64,000 nucleotides of DNA, from positions 1-64,000 of the forward strand of contig JAJZVL010000007.1 in NCBI GenBank assembly GCA_021845725.1, in the 5' to 3' direction. This document shows positions 16,696-25,300 of this stretch, in pieces. The notes beneath the pieces are model-generated. The model did not search any database, was not told the DNA's origin, and saw only the letters and a list, made by a program, of their open reading frames with translations. Numbering within the stretch: position 1 is the stretch's first letter; each line of letters begins with the position of its first letter. Source of the stretch: Actinomycetes bacterium. Lineage in GTDB: Bacteria; Actinomycetota; Acidimicrobiia; Acidimicrobiales; RAAP-2. The position numbers were made by a program, and so were the translations under genes.

Positions 16696-16783
16696 AGTGA
16701 AGAAGTGTTGACACGAAACGAGGATATGGACGACACTGACGCACCGGTAGCGGTTCAAAGGGCGCGGCGCGTGCTCCGAGAGA

Positions 16784-19705
16784 GTGGCATGCGCAGGCGA
16801 GAGAGCAGGTGAGCGTGTGAGCGGTCGCGCTGCAGCACCGAAGGAGCGAACCGAGCGCCAGTCGCCGTCGCGAGTGGTGGCGCACGAGCGCGCCACGGCT
16901 CGGCTGCCGGGCGCGCAGCACGCAGCGACGGCGAGCACGCCGACGACCGGCGCAGCGGCCGCGGCCATCGCCCCGGGGCTCGCGCACGGTCGAGAGGTGG
17001 TTCGCCGCACCCTCGAGGTCGGCGCGGCCCACGACGCCGCCGAAGCCACCGCCGACCGGGCCGCGGCCGCCGCCACCGCCGTGCTGCACCCGGGCGCCGC
17101 AGATGCCCGCTGGCGGGGCTACGGCGCGCTTCGTGCTCCGGCGGAGGTCGGCCCGGACGGAGGGCGCCTCCGCGTCGAGACCGACCGGGAGCTGTCGGCG
17201 GCCCGAGGTGCGGGACGCGGGCTCCCAGGAGAGGTGCGTCGCACGATGCAGGGCGTCCTCGGAGCCAGTCTCGGCGATGTGCGGATGCACGCCGACAGGC
17301 GGGCGCAGCGGCTCAGCGAGGCCATGGCTGCCGACGCGTTCACGGTGGGAAAGGACATCTTCTTCCGGGGTACGCCCCCGAGCGTCGCCACCCCCGGCGG
17401 CGCCCACCTATGGGCGCACGAGCTGCACCATGCCATCGCCGGGGGCGCCACCGCCGGTCGGCACGTGATGCGCTCTGGGATCTCTGCCCCGTTCAACGTC
17501 ACCGTGCGCACGGGGAACAAGGTGCGCCAGCCGATCCAGGGCCCCAGAAGCGCGCAGCTGGCGTTCTCCTCGCGCGACGGCACCGGCCCGAAGATGGGCG
17601 CGACGAGCCCCAAGGAGGGTGCGAAGACCGGCCTCGAGCGTGAGGAGCGCGATAGGGCGCGCCAGGAGAGCGGCGTGCAGTCACCTGGCATCGGCGTGTC
17701 GTCGGAGCACGAGCACGACCCAGCGGTGGCCAAGATCCCGATCCCGGGGGTGACCCCCGAACTGGAGGAGAAGGACCCCTACGCGGCGGTCGGCGTCTAC
17801 GTGAAGTACACGGGCGGCCTGCTGCAGAAGACCCAGAAGCACGAGACCGAGATCGAGGTGTTCGCGCGCAGGATCGAGAACGAGCATGTGCGTGCCATCG
17901 CCGCCAAGTCGGAGTGGGACCAGCTGAGCCAGGCCATCGCGTCCGCAGGTGACGGGAAGGCCAAGAAGGCGGAGAAGCGCAAGAGAGCCCTGGAGGACCG
18001 CCTCGGGGCCAAGCTGCTCGAGAAGGCGGGGGTCCCCCGCTCGAGCGTGTGGACGGTCGTGATGAGGATCGCGGAGGAGCGCACGCGGGTGGCGAACCTC
18101 GCGCGCCAGGACGCCGACGAGGATGTCCCGATGGTCGACGGGGTCTACGAGCTCGCCCGTGATGCGAAGAAGCGCGTCCAAGCTCTGACTGGAGGCCGCA
18201 GCCGCGAGCACACGACGAAGCGGTACGGCACGAAGCTGGACAAAGACGACTTCCAGGGGGCGATCAAGCACCAGAAGCGCTACCTGAACTTCCCGGCCGC
18301 GACGGACACCGCCCGCAAGGTCGGGCTCGCTGCGCGCGAAGCCAAGCTGAGCGCGGACAGACTGGCCGTGAAGAAGGAAGAGCTCAAGGTCCACAACACC
18401 AGCATCGATGACGCGGTCCCGACCGCTGTGAAGGCGGGGACCTTGTTCAAATGGGTCGCGCGAACCGGAGCGAACGCTGCCCTCGGCTTCGTGACCGCGA
18501 CGGTCGTGCAGGTCGAGCAGGAGCAGGTCCGCACCGAGAAGATGAGCGCGACCTCGCAGAAGTCCTGGAAGATCACGACGATCTCGACCCGTCTCGACCG
18601 CGAGATCTCGAAGGCCTCCGAGCTGTTCAAGAAGAAGCCCTACGGTCGGGTGACCAGCTTCCACGTCGGGCTCCAGCTGTTCAACGTCGTCCTGCGCGAG
18701 GTGCGCAACATCCTTGCCGGCATTGCCACCCTGGTGGGGATCGCCGCGGCCGCGGCGTTCGCTGCGCCGGCGGTGGCCTCCGTGCTCACCACCATCAGCG
18801 TCGTGCTCGGGCTCATCGCGCTCGCCATCACGGCGGTGAAGCTGGTGATCGAGGGGATCTTGGCGAGTTGGAGCGTGATCCGGCGGGCGCTGTCGAGCAA
18901 CGCTCGGCATTACAACCTGCTCAACGAGCAGATCAAGGCGCAGGGCGGAGAGACGCTGGTCGATGCGACCAAGGTCGGGATGTCCTTCGCTTCGCCGGCG
19001 TTGGGCAACGTCGTCGGGCTTGCCGGCGGAGCGACATATCTGAACCCCATCCAGCAGCTCCAGCACGCGCAACAGGGTCTCGGGTTCATGACGCACACGG
19101 CGGTGACACGGAGCATCCTCATGACGCTCGGACAGACCGCAGCGAACACGGGGACGACAACCGCGTCGGGACTCGTGGCTGGTACGGTCAACACGAAGCT
19201 CACCTCCGGCAGCGATGCCCGACATGGTCTCGCGGAGGGTGCTCGCCCGCAGCTGAAGACCCGCACCCATGAGTACGACGCGGGCCTTCCGAGAGGTGAG
19301 GAGCCTGCATGGATCCGAAAGGCTCGCGAGAGCGAGAAGGCCACGCGCTCCTCGGCGATCGATTCGCTCGTGACCGCCCACCAGGCGAAGATCGGTCGCT
19401 TCAGCGAGCGCACCCAGGCCCTCATGCAGAAGGCGTTGGAAGCAAAGAGCGCCGCGGCCAAGGGGTCGTCTGCGACCAAGCAACAGGATCCCGAGGACTC
19501 CGCCGGCAAGGCGAAGGGCGTCACCGGGAAGCTGGCCGACCTGGCCCAGGCGGCGTTCGACGGCAGTGCGGACCTGAAGGGCAACTTCAAGAGCTACGTC
19601 TTGGCACCCTCGTCGGGAGAACCCGTCGCCTACGAAGTCGCCGAAGCGCGCGAGCTCGCTGGCGTCAACCTCTCGGGGAGCGGCGATGACGGAGAGCAGC
19701 CCTGA
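16784..19705 (+). CDS. DUF4157 (eCIS core) protein, candidate injected toxin
   Basis: A 973-residue protein. Residues about 146-220 are a DUF4157 eCIS core domain (LPGEVRRTMQGVLGASLGDVRMHAD..., ADAFTVGKDIFFR, LWAHELHH), with a zinc-type HExxH (HELHH) at about 212-216. The N-terminal 145 residues are Ala-rich and low complexity. A charged coiled-coil stretch lies around 340-440. A block of consecutive hydrophobic helices lies around 640-695 (ILAGIATLVGIAAAAAFAAPA... VLGLIALAITAVKLVIEGILASW). The tail is Ser/Ala/Lys-rich. This layout fits an eCIS cargo protein with a membrane-inserting payload; that is inference. Start GTG 16784; GTG 16817, behind an AGGTG motif, is an alternative. Confidence 0.75.
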   Translation: MACAGERAGERVSGRAAAPKERTERQSPSRVVAHERATARLPGAQHAATASTPTTGAAAAAIAPGLAHGREVVRRTLEVGAAHDAAEATADRAAAAATAVLHPGAADARWRGYGALRAPAEVGPDGGRLRVETDRELSAARGAGRGLPGEVRRTMQGVLGASLGDVRMHADRRAQRLSEAMAADAFTVGKDIFFRGTPPSVATPGGAHLWAHELHHAIAGGATAGRHVMRSGISAPFNVTVRTGNKVRQPIQGPRSAQLAFSSRDGTGPKMGATSPKEGAKTGLEREERDRARQESGVQSPGIGVSSEHEHDPAVAKIPIPGVTPELEEKDPYAAVGVYVKYTGGLLQKTQKHETEIEVFARRIENEHVRAIAAKSEWDQLSQAIASAGDGKAKKAEKRKRALEDRLGAKLLEKAGVPRSSVWTVVMRIAEERTRVANLARQDADEDVPMVDGVYELARDAKKRVQALTGGRSREHTTKRYGTKLDKDDFQGAIKHQKRYLNFPAATDTARKVGLAAREAKLSADRLAVKKEELKVHNTSIDDAVPTAVKAGTLFKWVARTGANAALGFVTATVVQVEQEQVRTEKMSATSQKSWKITTISTRLDREISKASELFKKKPYGRVTSFHVGLQLFNVVLREVRNILAGIATLVGIAAAAAFAAPAVASVLTTISVVLGLIALAITAVKLVIEGILASWSVIRRALSSNARHYNLLNEQIKAQGGETLVDATKVGMSFASPALGNVVGLAGGATYLNPIQQLQHAQQGLGFMTHTAVTRSILMTLGQTAANTGTTTASGLVAGTVNTKLTSGSDARHGLAEGARPQLKTRTHEYDAGLPRGEEPAWIRKARESEKATRSSAIDSLVTAHQAKIGRFSERTQALMQKALEAKSAAAKGSSATKQQDPEDSAGKAKGVTGKLADLAQAAFDGSADLKGNFKSYVLAPSSGEPVAYEVAEARELAGVNLSGSGDDGEQP

Positions 19706-19755
19706 CCTTCGACGCGATCACCTTCGTCACGGCTTCCGGTGACCTCAGAGCGGCC

Positions 19756-20688
19756 GTGACGTGGGCGGACGACGGTAGCGACGACGACGTCGTCGTGGCG
19801 GTCGAGCCTGCGGACCTGGCGCGCGTGAAGGGTTACGGCCTCTTCCACCTCGATACGTCGTCGATGCCCTCGGGCGTTTCGATCGACCCGGACCACGGCG
19901 CCATGCTCACGCTGCGTCCGGCCCCGGGAGCCGGACGCATCCCTCACCCTCGACCGGCCTCCGCGGCCGAGTGGGTACGTCAGGACCCCGGGCGACTCGA
20001 GACCGACAGCTGGTATGCGGTTCGGCTCGAACAACCCGACTCCGAGCCGCCCGTCGACATCCGCACCCTGTGGTCCTACCTTCCGTCGGCGACGGGGGCG
20101 CTCGACGCCGAGGGGATCATGCGGGCGATCACCGCGTTCGTCTCCGAGCAGCGCCCGGAGCTCGAAGGTGCCGCCGAGGCGCTCGAGGGGCTCGTCACCG
20201 ACCTTGCCGGGCTCGTGGGGCTGACGACGACGGACGGCGATGGCGACTCGGAGGATCTCGATGTGCTTGGGGTCGTCGCGGCCGTCGTCGAGTCCTCGGG
20301 CGGCGAGCTGACCCGCTTCGACGAGGGCGAGGCGATCGGGTTCCCGATCCAAGGAACCCACGGCGTGTGGCTGTGTGTCGCCGACGTGTACCGCGCCGAG
20401 GCAGGGACGCTGCTCGTCCTGTCGAGCGCCTTTCCGGCAGTGGTGCCCGCGACGCGCCGCGACGACGCCTACGTGGCATTCGGCCATTGGAACGCGGAGC
20501 AGGGGCTGGCCACGCTGGACCTGGCTGCGGACAGCGGAAGGGTGTCTCTCCGCACCCCGATGTTCCTCGACGGTCCGCCGAGCCCTGGAGCGATCCGTCG
20601 CCTGGTCGACGTGAACATCGACGCAGTCGAAGGGACCTGGGAGCTCGTGCACGCCTACGCGACCGAGCCTGACGCCTACGTGAGCTGA
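19756..20688 (+). CDS. YbjN/secretion-chaperone-like protein
   Basis: A 310-residue acidic protein. The C-terminal half (about 165-300: GGELTRFDEGEAIGFPIQG..., VWLCVADVYRAEAGTLLVLSSAFPAVV, VAFGHWNAEQGLATLDLAADSGRVSLRTPMFLDGPPSPGAIRRLV) follows the YbjN pattern, a fold related to type III secretion chaperones. The N-terminal half is unassigned. The open frame continues upstream to 19702 (LTFDAITFVTASGDL...) without ATG/GTG, so a CTG start overlapping the preceding stop is possible. GTG 19756 is the first standard start. Position directly after the DUF4157 gene suggests a cargo chaperone or immunity-like partner (inference). Confidence 0.6.
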   Translation: MTWADDGSDDDVVVAVEPADLARVKGYGLFHLDTSSMPSGVSIDPDHGAMLTLRPAPGAGRIPHPRPASAAEWVRQDPGRLETDSWYAVRLEQPDSEPPVDIRTLWSYLPSATGALDAEGIMRAITAFVSEQRPELEGAAEALEGLVTDLAGLVGLTTTDGDGDSEDLDVLGVVAAVVESSGGELTRFDEGEAIGFPIQGTHGVWLCVADVYRAEAGTLLVLSSAFPAVVPATRRDDAYVAFGHWNAEQGLATLDLAADSGRVSLRTPMFLDGPPSPGAIRRLVDVNIDAVEGTWELVHAYATEPDAYVS

Positions 20689-20862
20689 GCCGCTGCACGA
20701 GGCTGTGGCGCCCAAGAACGGACACGCCGCGGGTACGGCCGAGGAACGCACCAGGAGCTTCGATGACGCACCCGTGCGGAGCGATCTCAACGAGCTCGTC
20801 TTCGATATGAGCCCCCGGCGAAGGCCTGATCTTCCTATCCCGCCGTCGACGCGCAGACGGCT

Positions 20863-22791
20863 CTAGCCGGATTTCTTGAAGTACCAGGTCTGAGGAACGA
20901 AGGTCGCGTACGGGTTCAGGTGCTGCCAGCCCGAGAGTGTCTTCTTGACGGCGGCAACTTCTATGTCGAAGAGCGGCCACCACAAGGACGCGACGTCCTT
21001 GGAGAGGTAGTTCTCGTCGGCGTAGAGGGGCTTGAGGCCCGGCCGCGTTTCTGCCGCGGCGATGAGCTTCTGCGCTTTCGGTGTTGTGTACCCGCCGGCC
21101 CAGAAGTTGCCCTTGCCGAACTCTTCTGTACCGGCAGGTAATAGGAGGTACTCCCCATACGCGTACATCCATCCTGCGTACCCAAGAAGGCCCCACTTAC
21201 ATGGTGGCTCTCCTGGGCAGACGCCACCGATGGAGAACATGGTTGTCTTCACCTGGGGGTCCAATGTGATTCCAATGCCGATAGATTTGGCAACCGTCCG
21301 GAACGCAGACACCTGGGCGAAGAAGGCTGTTGTCCCCGTTGAGTACATGAAGAGGAAGCTGAGCTTCTTCCCCTTCGAGATGCCGTTGCCGCAGTCCGAG
21401 GCACCGGTCCCGGGGTGCTTGCAGACGTCGATGCCACCAGGGCCCTTCACCCAGCCGTGGGCCTCGAGCAGCTTCGCCGCCAGCGACGGATCGAAGGGGT
21501 ACGGGTCCTTCCGGGTTGCGGGGCTCGTGTACGCAGAGTGGGAGAAGTCGGGGTCCGGGCCGTAGTCGGGGACACCGTAGCCGTCCAAGGTGCGCTTGAT
21601 GTAGAGGTTCTCTGTGATGAGGTGCTGGAGCGCCTGACGGATGTAGAGCTGCTTGGCGAGCGCGCCCCATGTCTTCGAGGTGTAGCCGAGCTCGATGACT
21701 TCGTCGTAGTACACCGGCCACGCCTTGATCGTGAAGCCATGGCTCTTGAAGTAGGAGATCTCCTTCAGACTATCGAAAGGGATGAAGCCGAACGTGAGGG
21801 TGCCCGAGCGCAGCGCGTCGAGCTCCTCCGTGCCTGTTGTGAACTTGTAGAGCCTGTACGCTGCGATGTGCGGCTTTGTGGGTCCGGTGTAGTGCGGATT
21901 GGCTGCGAACTGCGCCTCGTGGGTCACCGAGTTGTAGGCACTGATCACGAAGGGGCCGTCCACGGTCTTCCACAGCGGGTTCGAGGCGTAGGTGCCGAGG
22001 TCCTTGGCCTGCTTGAGGAGGAATGTGAAGACCTGCTTCGCCCCTGCGGGGGTCGAGGCGGCGGAGCCTGCCGGCGATGTGGCCGACGTTCTGTCCCACG
22101 CCTGGACCGGGAGCGGGGTGATCCAGGTGAGCTCGTTCCCGGTGAACCATTCCGGGTTGTAGGAGTGGGTCAAGTGCAGGACGAAGGTAGTCGAGCTCGG
22201 ATATGTGATGCTCTTGATGTTTGTGGGCATGAGACCCGGCAGGTAGTTGCCGAGTGTCTTCTTGCCCGCGGCGAGGAGCTGGAAGTAGAACTTGACGTCG
22301 TTCGATGTCACCGTCGCCCCTGTCGACCACTTGAAGTTGGTCTTCATCGTGACCGTGACGGTCGTGTCGTGGTTCGAGTAGACGGGGGGCTTGGCGATCG
22401 ACTGGGTGGCGTCGATCCCGGTCTTCGAGCCCTTCCCTGCCCAGTAGAGCGGGAGCCACATGTTGTCGTCAGTCTCATATTCCCAGGGCTCGAACGACAC
22501 CAGATTGGCAAGAGGCAGGATCCATGTGTACGTATCTCCGCTCGGGAGCGCCACACTCGCGATACCACCCGTCTGCGCTTTCGTCGCCTTGGAGCTCGAG
22601 TGGGCGTTGGAATGTGCGGAGGCGGCAGGCTCAGCGAACAGGCCTGCGACCCCCGCGGTTGCGATCAGTACCGCTCCCGCGAACGATGCTCCCACGCGCC
22701 AGCTTGCCATCAGCCCGCGAGAGCTCGGCCTGCTGGGCAGAACAGCTCTCATGAGCTTCGTGAACAAACGTCGTCCTGTAATGGGCATCAT
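20863..22791 (-). CDS. family-5 extracellular solute-binding protein (peptide/nickel type)
   Basis: A 642-residue protein starting MMPITGRRLFTKL, with a twin-arginine/charged N-terminus and a hydrophobic segment (GASFAGAVLIATAGVAGLFAEPAASA) as signal peptide. The mature part has family-5 (SBP_bac_5) features: LVSFEPWEYETDDNMWLPLYW, VTSNDVKFYFQLL, LAAKLLEAHGW and QTWYFKK. Such proteins bind peptides or other solutes outside the cell for an ABC importer. No cognate permeases or ATPases are adjacent. ATGs at 22791 and 22788 are both possible. An XRE-cupin regulator gene lies 47 bp upstream on the same strand and probably controls it. Confidence 0.85.
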   Translation of the reverse strand: MMPITGRRLFTKLMRAVLPSRPSSRGLMASWRVGASFAGAVLIATAGVAGLFAEPAASAHSNAHSSSKATKAQTGGIASVALPSGDTYTWILPLANLVSFEPWEYETDDNMWLPLYWAGKGSKTGIDATQSIAKPPVYSNHDTTVTVTMKTNFKWSTGATVTSNDVKFYFQLLAAGKKTLGNYLPGLMPTNIKSITYPSSTTFVLHLTHSYNPEWFTGNELTWITPLPVQAWDRTSATSPAGSAASTPAGAKQVFTFLLKQAKDLGTYASNPLWKTVDGPFVISAYNSVTHEAQFAANPHYTGPTKPHIAAYRLYKFTTGTEELDALRSGTLTFGFIPFDSLKEISYFKSHGFTIKAWPVYYDEVIELGYTSKTWGALAKQLYIRQALQHLITENLYIKRTLDGYGVPDYGPDPDFSHSAYTSPATRKDPYPFDPSLAAKLLEAHGWVKGPGGIDVCKHPGTGASDCGNGISKGKKLSFLFMYSTGTTAFFAQVSAFRTVAKSIGIGITLDPQVKTTMFSIGGVCPGEPPCKWGLLGYAGWMYAYGEYLLLPAGTEEFGKGNFWAGGYTTPKAQKLIAAAETRPGLKPLYADENYLSKDVASLWWPLFDIEVAAVKKTLSGWQHLNPYATFVPQTWYFKKSG

Positions 22792-22838
22792 GTCTCCACA
22801 ATCTGGTGGCAAGGTGAAAAGGCTTCGATGCCCGCCGG

Positions 22839-23387
22839 TCAAAGTGACGGCGGGCTGATCATCCACATGACTTTCGCGGTCTCTCCCCTCGACTCGGTCA
22901 CCCGGTGCGGGGTCCCGCTGTCATATTGAACGCTGTGAGATTCGTGTAGCGAAAACCGCTCATCACCCACATCCAAGAAGATGGAACCTTCGAGCACGTA
23001 GAGCAATTCCTCAGACTGGCCATGCATCAGCGGTTCCGGTCCCGTCGTCCCGCCTGGCCCGAATTCGCCCACGAAGACCTCCATGTGCCGGTAGGGCTTG
23101 GGAGTGAGGAGCTGCTTCACTGCGCGGTGCCCGAACGCGAGCGTCGGGCGGTTCTCTGGCGTTGAGACCACGGGCCGGGTGTCGTCTGCGGAGGCGAACA
23201 AGTCAGCCAGCTCCAGATCCAAGGCTCCGGCCACGCTTCGCAGGGTCGCCAGGCTCGCGTTCGTGCGGCCGCGCTCCAGTTGGCTGAGGAAGCTCTCCGA
23301 CACTCCTGCCTTCTGTGCGATTGCGTGCAACGTGGCTCCTCGGAACTTCCGGTAGCGCCGGAGCAGTGCCCCTACGTCTTCGTTCAC
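22839..23387 (-). CDS. XRE-family regulator with cupin domain
   Basis: A 182-residue protein. Residues 7-65 are a lambda-repressor-like helix-turn-helix (LLRRYRKFRGATLHAIAQKAGVSESFLSQLERGRTNASLATL). Residues about 95-178 are a cupin (GEFGPGGTTGPEPLMHGQSEELLYVLEGSI..., LHESHSVQYDSGTPHRV), which usually binds the effector. The protein probably regulates the downstream solute-binding gene on the same strand and itself. Two phased copies of ACT(G/A)AAGCGA upstream (23421-23450) are plausible sites. The family includes regulators of nutrient catabolism and antioxidant genes; the ligand is unknown. Confidence 0.85.
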   Translation of the reverse strand: MNEDVGALLRRYRKFRGATLHAIAQKAGVSESFLSQLERGRTNASLATLRSVAGALDLELADLFASADDTRPVVSTPENRPTLAFGHRAVKQLLTPKPYRHMEVFVGEFGPGGTTGPEPLMHGQSEELLYVLEGSIFLDVGDERFSLHESHSVQYDSGTPHRVTESRGETAKVMWMISPPSL

Positions 23388-23420
23388 CGATGCGGAGCTC
23401 CCACAGTCGATTGTGCGTGT

Positions 23421-23450
23421 ACTGAAGCGATTGTGATGAGACTAAAGCGA
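23421..23450. promoter_or_regulatory. phased direct repeats, likely XRE-cupin operator
   Basis: ACTGAAGCGA (23421-23430) and ACTAAAGCGA (23441-23450) are 9/10 identical and start exactly 20 bp apart, about two helical turns. They lie 34-63 bp upstream of the XRE-cupin start, where an operator would be. Confidence 0.5.
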
Positions 23451-23563
23451 AATGAAGTCGACGTCAAGGGCACGACCGGCGCACGGATCCTGACGCCGAC
23501 TCCACCTGAGTCGATGTGCGGCGCCGCGTGGCAGCTCACGGCCGCCGGAAGGCGGGCGGACGC

Positions 23564-24568
23564 TCAGCCCCGCGGTCTGGCGCCGCGGACGACCGGGAGG
23601 TCGAAGCCTGCGATCGTGTGGGGCTCGTAGGGCTCCTCGAGGCGGTGGAGCTCTTCGTCGCTCAGCTCGAGCTCGACGGCGGCCACCGCGTCGTCGAGGT
23701 GCTCGAGCTTCGTGGCGCCGACGATCGGGGCGGTGACGACGGGGTTCGACAGGACCCACGCCAGGGCCACCTGCGCCCTCGGCACCCCGCGCTCCTCGGC
23801 GACCGCTGCGACCCTTTCCACGATGGCACGGTCGGAGTCCTGGTAGAGCTGGGCGCCGAAGCGGTCCGTCTCCGACCGGTTGGTCTTCTCCCCCCACGCT
23901 CGCGTGAGGCGGCCACGCGCGAGCGGGCTCCAGGGGATGACCCCGACCCCCTGGTCGGCACACAGCGGCAGCATCTCGCGTTCCTCTTCCCGATTGAGCA
24001 GGTTGTAGTGGTTCTGCATGCTCACGAACCTGCTCCATCCGTGGGTGTCGGCCGTGAAGAGGGCCTTGGCGAACTGCCAGGCGTACATGGACGACGCACC
24101 GACGTAGCGCACCTTGCCCGCCCGCACCGCGTCGTGGAGCGCCTCGAGGGTCTCTTCGATCGGCGTGGTGCGATCGAACCGGTGGATCTGGTACAGGTCG
24201 ATGTAGTCGGTGCCGAGCCTCGTGAGGCTGTGGTCGAGCTCGGTCATGATCGCCTTGCGGGACAGCCCTGACCCGTTGGGGCCCTCACGCATCTGCCCGG
24301 ACACCTTGGAGGCCACGACGACCTCGTCACGGTTGGCGAAGTCGCGTAAGGCTCGCCCCAGGATCTCCTCGCTCGTCCCAGCCGAGTACACATTGGCGGT
24401 GTCGAAGAAGTTGATGCCCGACTCGAGCGCCCTTCGGATGAAGGGGCGGCTCTCCTCCTCGGAGAGCGCCCACCGGTGGTTCCCGCGGGACGCATCGCCA
24501 TAGCTCATGCATCCGAGGCAGATGCGCGACACGTCGAGCCCGGTGCGGCCCAGCTTCACATACCTCAC
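23564..24568 (-). CDS. aldo/keto reductase
   Basis: A 334-residue NADPH-dependent oxidoreductase of the AKR (YghZ/YajO-like) type: MRYVKLGRTGLDVSRICLGCMSYG start, catalytic Asp and Tyr in FFDTANVYSAG, catalytic Lys in VVASKV, His in YQIHRFD, and a C-terminal coenzyme-binding region (VLSNPVVTAPIVGATKLEHLDDAV). It reduces aldehydes or ketones; substrate unknown. It stands alone. A truncated DHDPS-family remnant lies just upstream. Confidence 0.9.
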   Translation of the reverse strand: MRYVKLGRTGLDVSRICLGCMSYGDASRGNHRWALSEEESRPFIRRALESGINFFDTANVYSAGTSEEILGRALRDFANRDEVVVASKVSGQMREGPNGSGLSRKAIMTELDHSLTRLGTDYIDLYQIHRFDRTTPIEETLEALHDAVRAGKVRYVGASSMYAWQFAKALFTADTHGWSRFVSMQNHYNLLNREEEREMLPLCADQGVGVIPWSPLARGRLTRAWGEKTNRSETDRFGAQLYQDSDRAIVERVAAVAEERGVPRAQVALAWVLSNPVVTAPIVGATKLEHLDDAVAAVELELSDEELHRLEEPYEPHTIAGFDLPVVRGARPRG

Positions 24569-24692
24569 GTCGTCCTCCCTCTCTTCTCGTGACGCTCCTC
24601 GTGGTGGTCGGGTCCGAAGAAGCGCTCCTTCACCGGCTCGCCGTTGCTCGGCGAGCGGCGGTCCCTTCTCGGCGATGGCCAGGTTCTGGGTC

Positions 24693-24860
24693 TCAATGCT
24701 CGGGGCTGCCGGTGCCGGCCATGGACGAGCCGCGTGAGATCAGCGCCGCGGCGTCGAGGTCCATCCGGCCGTCCGCGTCGAAGGGAGTCGTCATCGCTGC
24801 CCACACTCCGACGACGATGTCCCTGGCGGCGCGCTTGGCGTCGGACCTGTCGTCGTCCAC
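24693..24860 (-). pseudogene. N-terminal remnant of a DHDPS-family aldolase
   Basis: A 55-codon frame from GTG 24860, behind GGGAGG, reads DIVVGVWAAMTTPFDADGRMDLDAAALIS. This is the characteristic N-terminus of dihydrodipicolinate-synthase-like class I aldolases. It then ends abruptly at TGA 24693 after GSPEH. The rest of the TIM barrel, including the catalytic Lys, is missing. The following bases up to the aldo/keto reductase hold no recognised continuation. It is a truncated gene whose start signal survives. Confidence 0.5.
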
Positions 24861-24940
24861 GCTGCACCTCCCGGTCTCGCACGATCATCTCGCATGCGTA
24901 GGCGATCCCGCTGGCGCACCTCGCCGAGCGATCCGGGGGC

Positions 24941-25300
24941 GTGCGAGCTCTCCTCGAAAGATTGCGCGGCGGCCGCGACCCGGCGCGTGCCGGACTGCTG
25001 TGGGGCCACCCGACGGGCGGTAGGTTCCGGACTGTGGGCGCCGAGTCGTTCCGAGAGGAGATGCGAGCTGCCGGCCACGATGTCCTGGAGTGGTCGAACG
25101 GGCCAGGCGACGAGTACGTGGCCCACGCGCATGCCTACAGGAAGATCCTCTGCTGTCTGGAAGGCTCGATCGTCTTCCACCTCCCTGACCGGGACGTCGC
25201 GCTGTCATCGGGGGACCGTCTCGTCGTGGACCCCGGAGTTGTGCACTCGGCGGTCGTGGGGCCTTCTGGAGCTCGCTGCGCCGAGTCGCACGTGTTGTGA
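24941..25300 (+). CDS. cupin-domain protein
   Basis: A 119-residue protein. The segment EEMRAAGHDVLEWSNGPGDEYVAHAHAYRKILCCLEGSIVFHL and GDRLVVDPGVVHSAVVG follows the two cupin motifs, with histidines in HAHAYRK and VVHSAVV as likely metal ligands. Such small cupins bind metals or small ligands; no enzyme role can be assigned. The GTG start at 24941 gives VRALLERLRGGRDP. The stop overlaps the next start by 4 nt (GTGA). Confidence 0.75.
   Translation: MRALLERLRGGRDPARAGLLWGHPTGGRFRTVGAESFREEMRAAGHDVLEWSNGPGDEYVAHAHAYRKILCCLEGSIVFHLPDRDVALSSGDRLVVDPGVVHSAVVGPSGARCAESHVL

Noticed and set aside
16708-16730. TTGACA at 16708-16713 as the promoter of the DUF4157 gene
   Set aside because: No -10 hexamer at 16-18 bp spacing; the only TATG lies about 12 bp away.
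15800-17076. Long minus-strand frames opposite the AAA+ and DUF4157 genes (up to 802 codons)
   Set aside because: They are antisense shadows of GC-rich genes: Arg/His-rich, without domain motifs.
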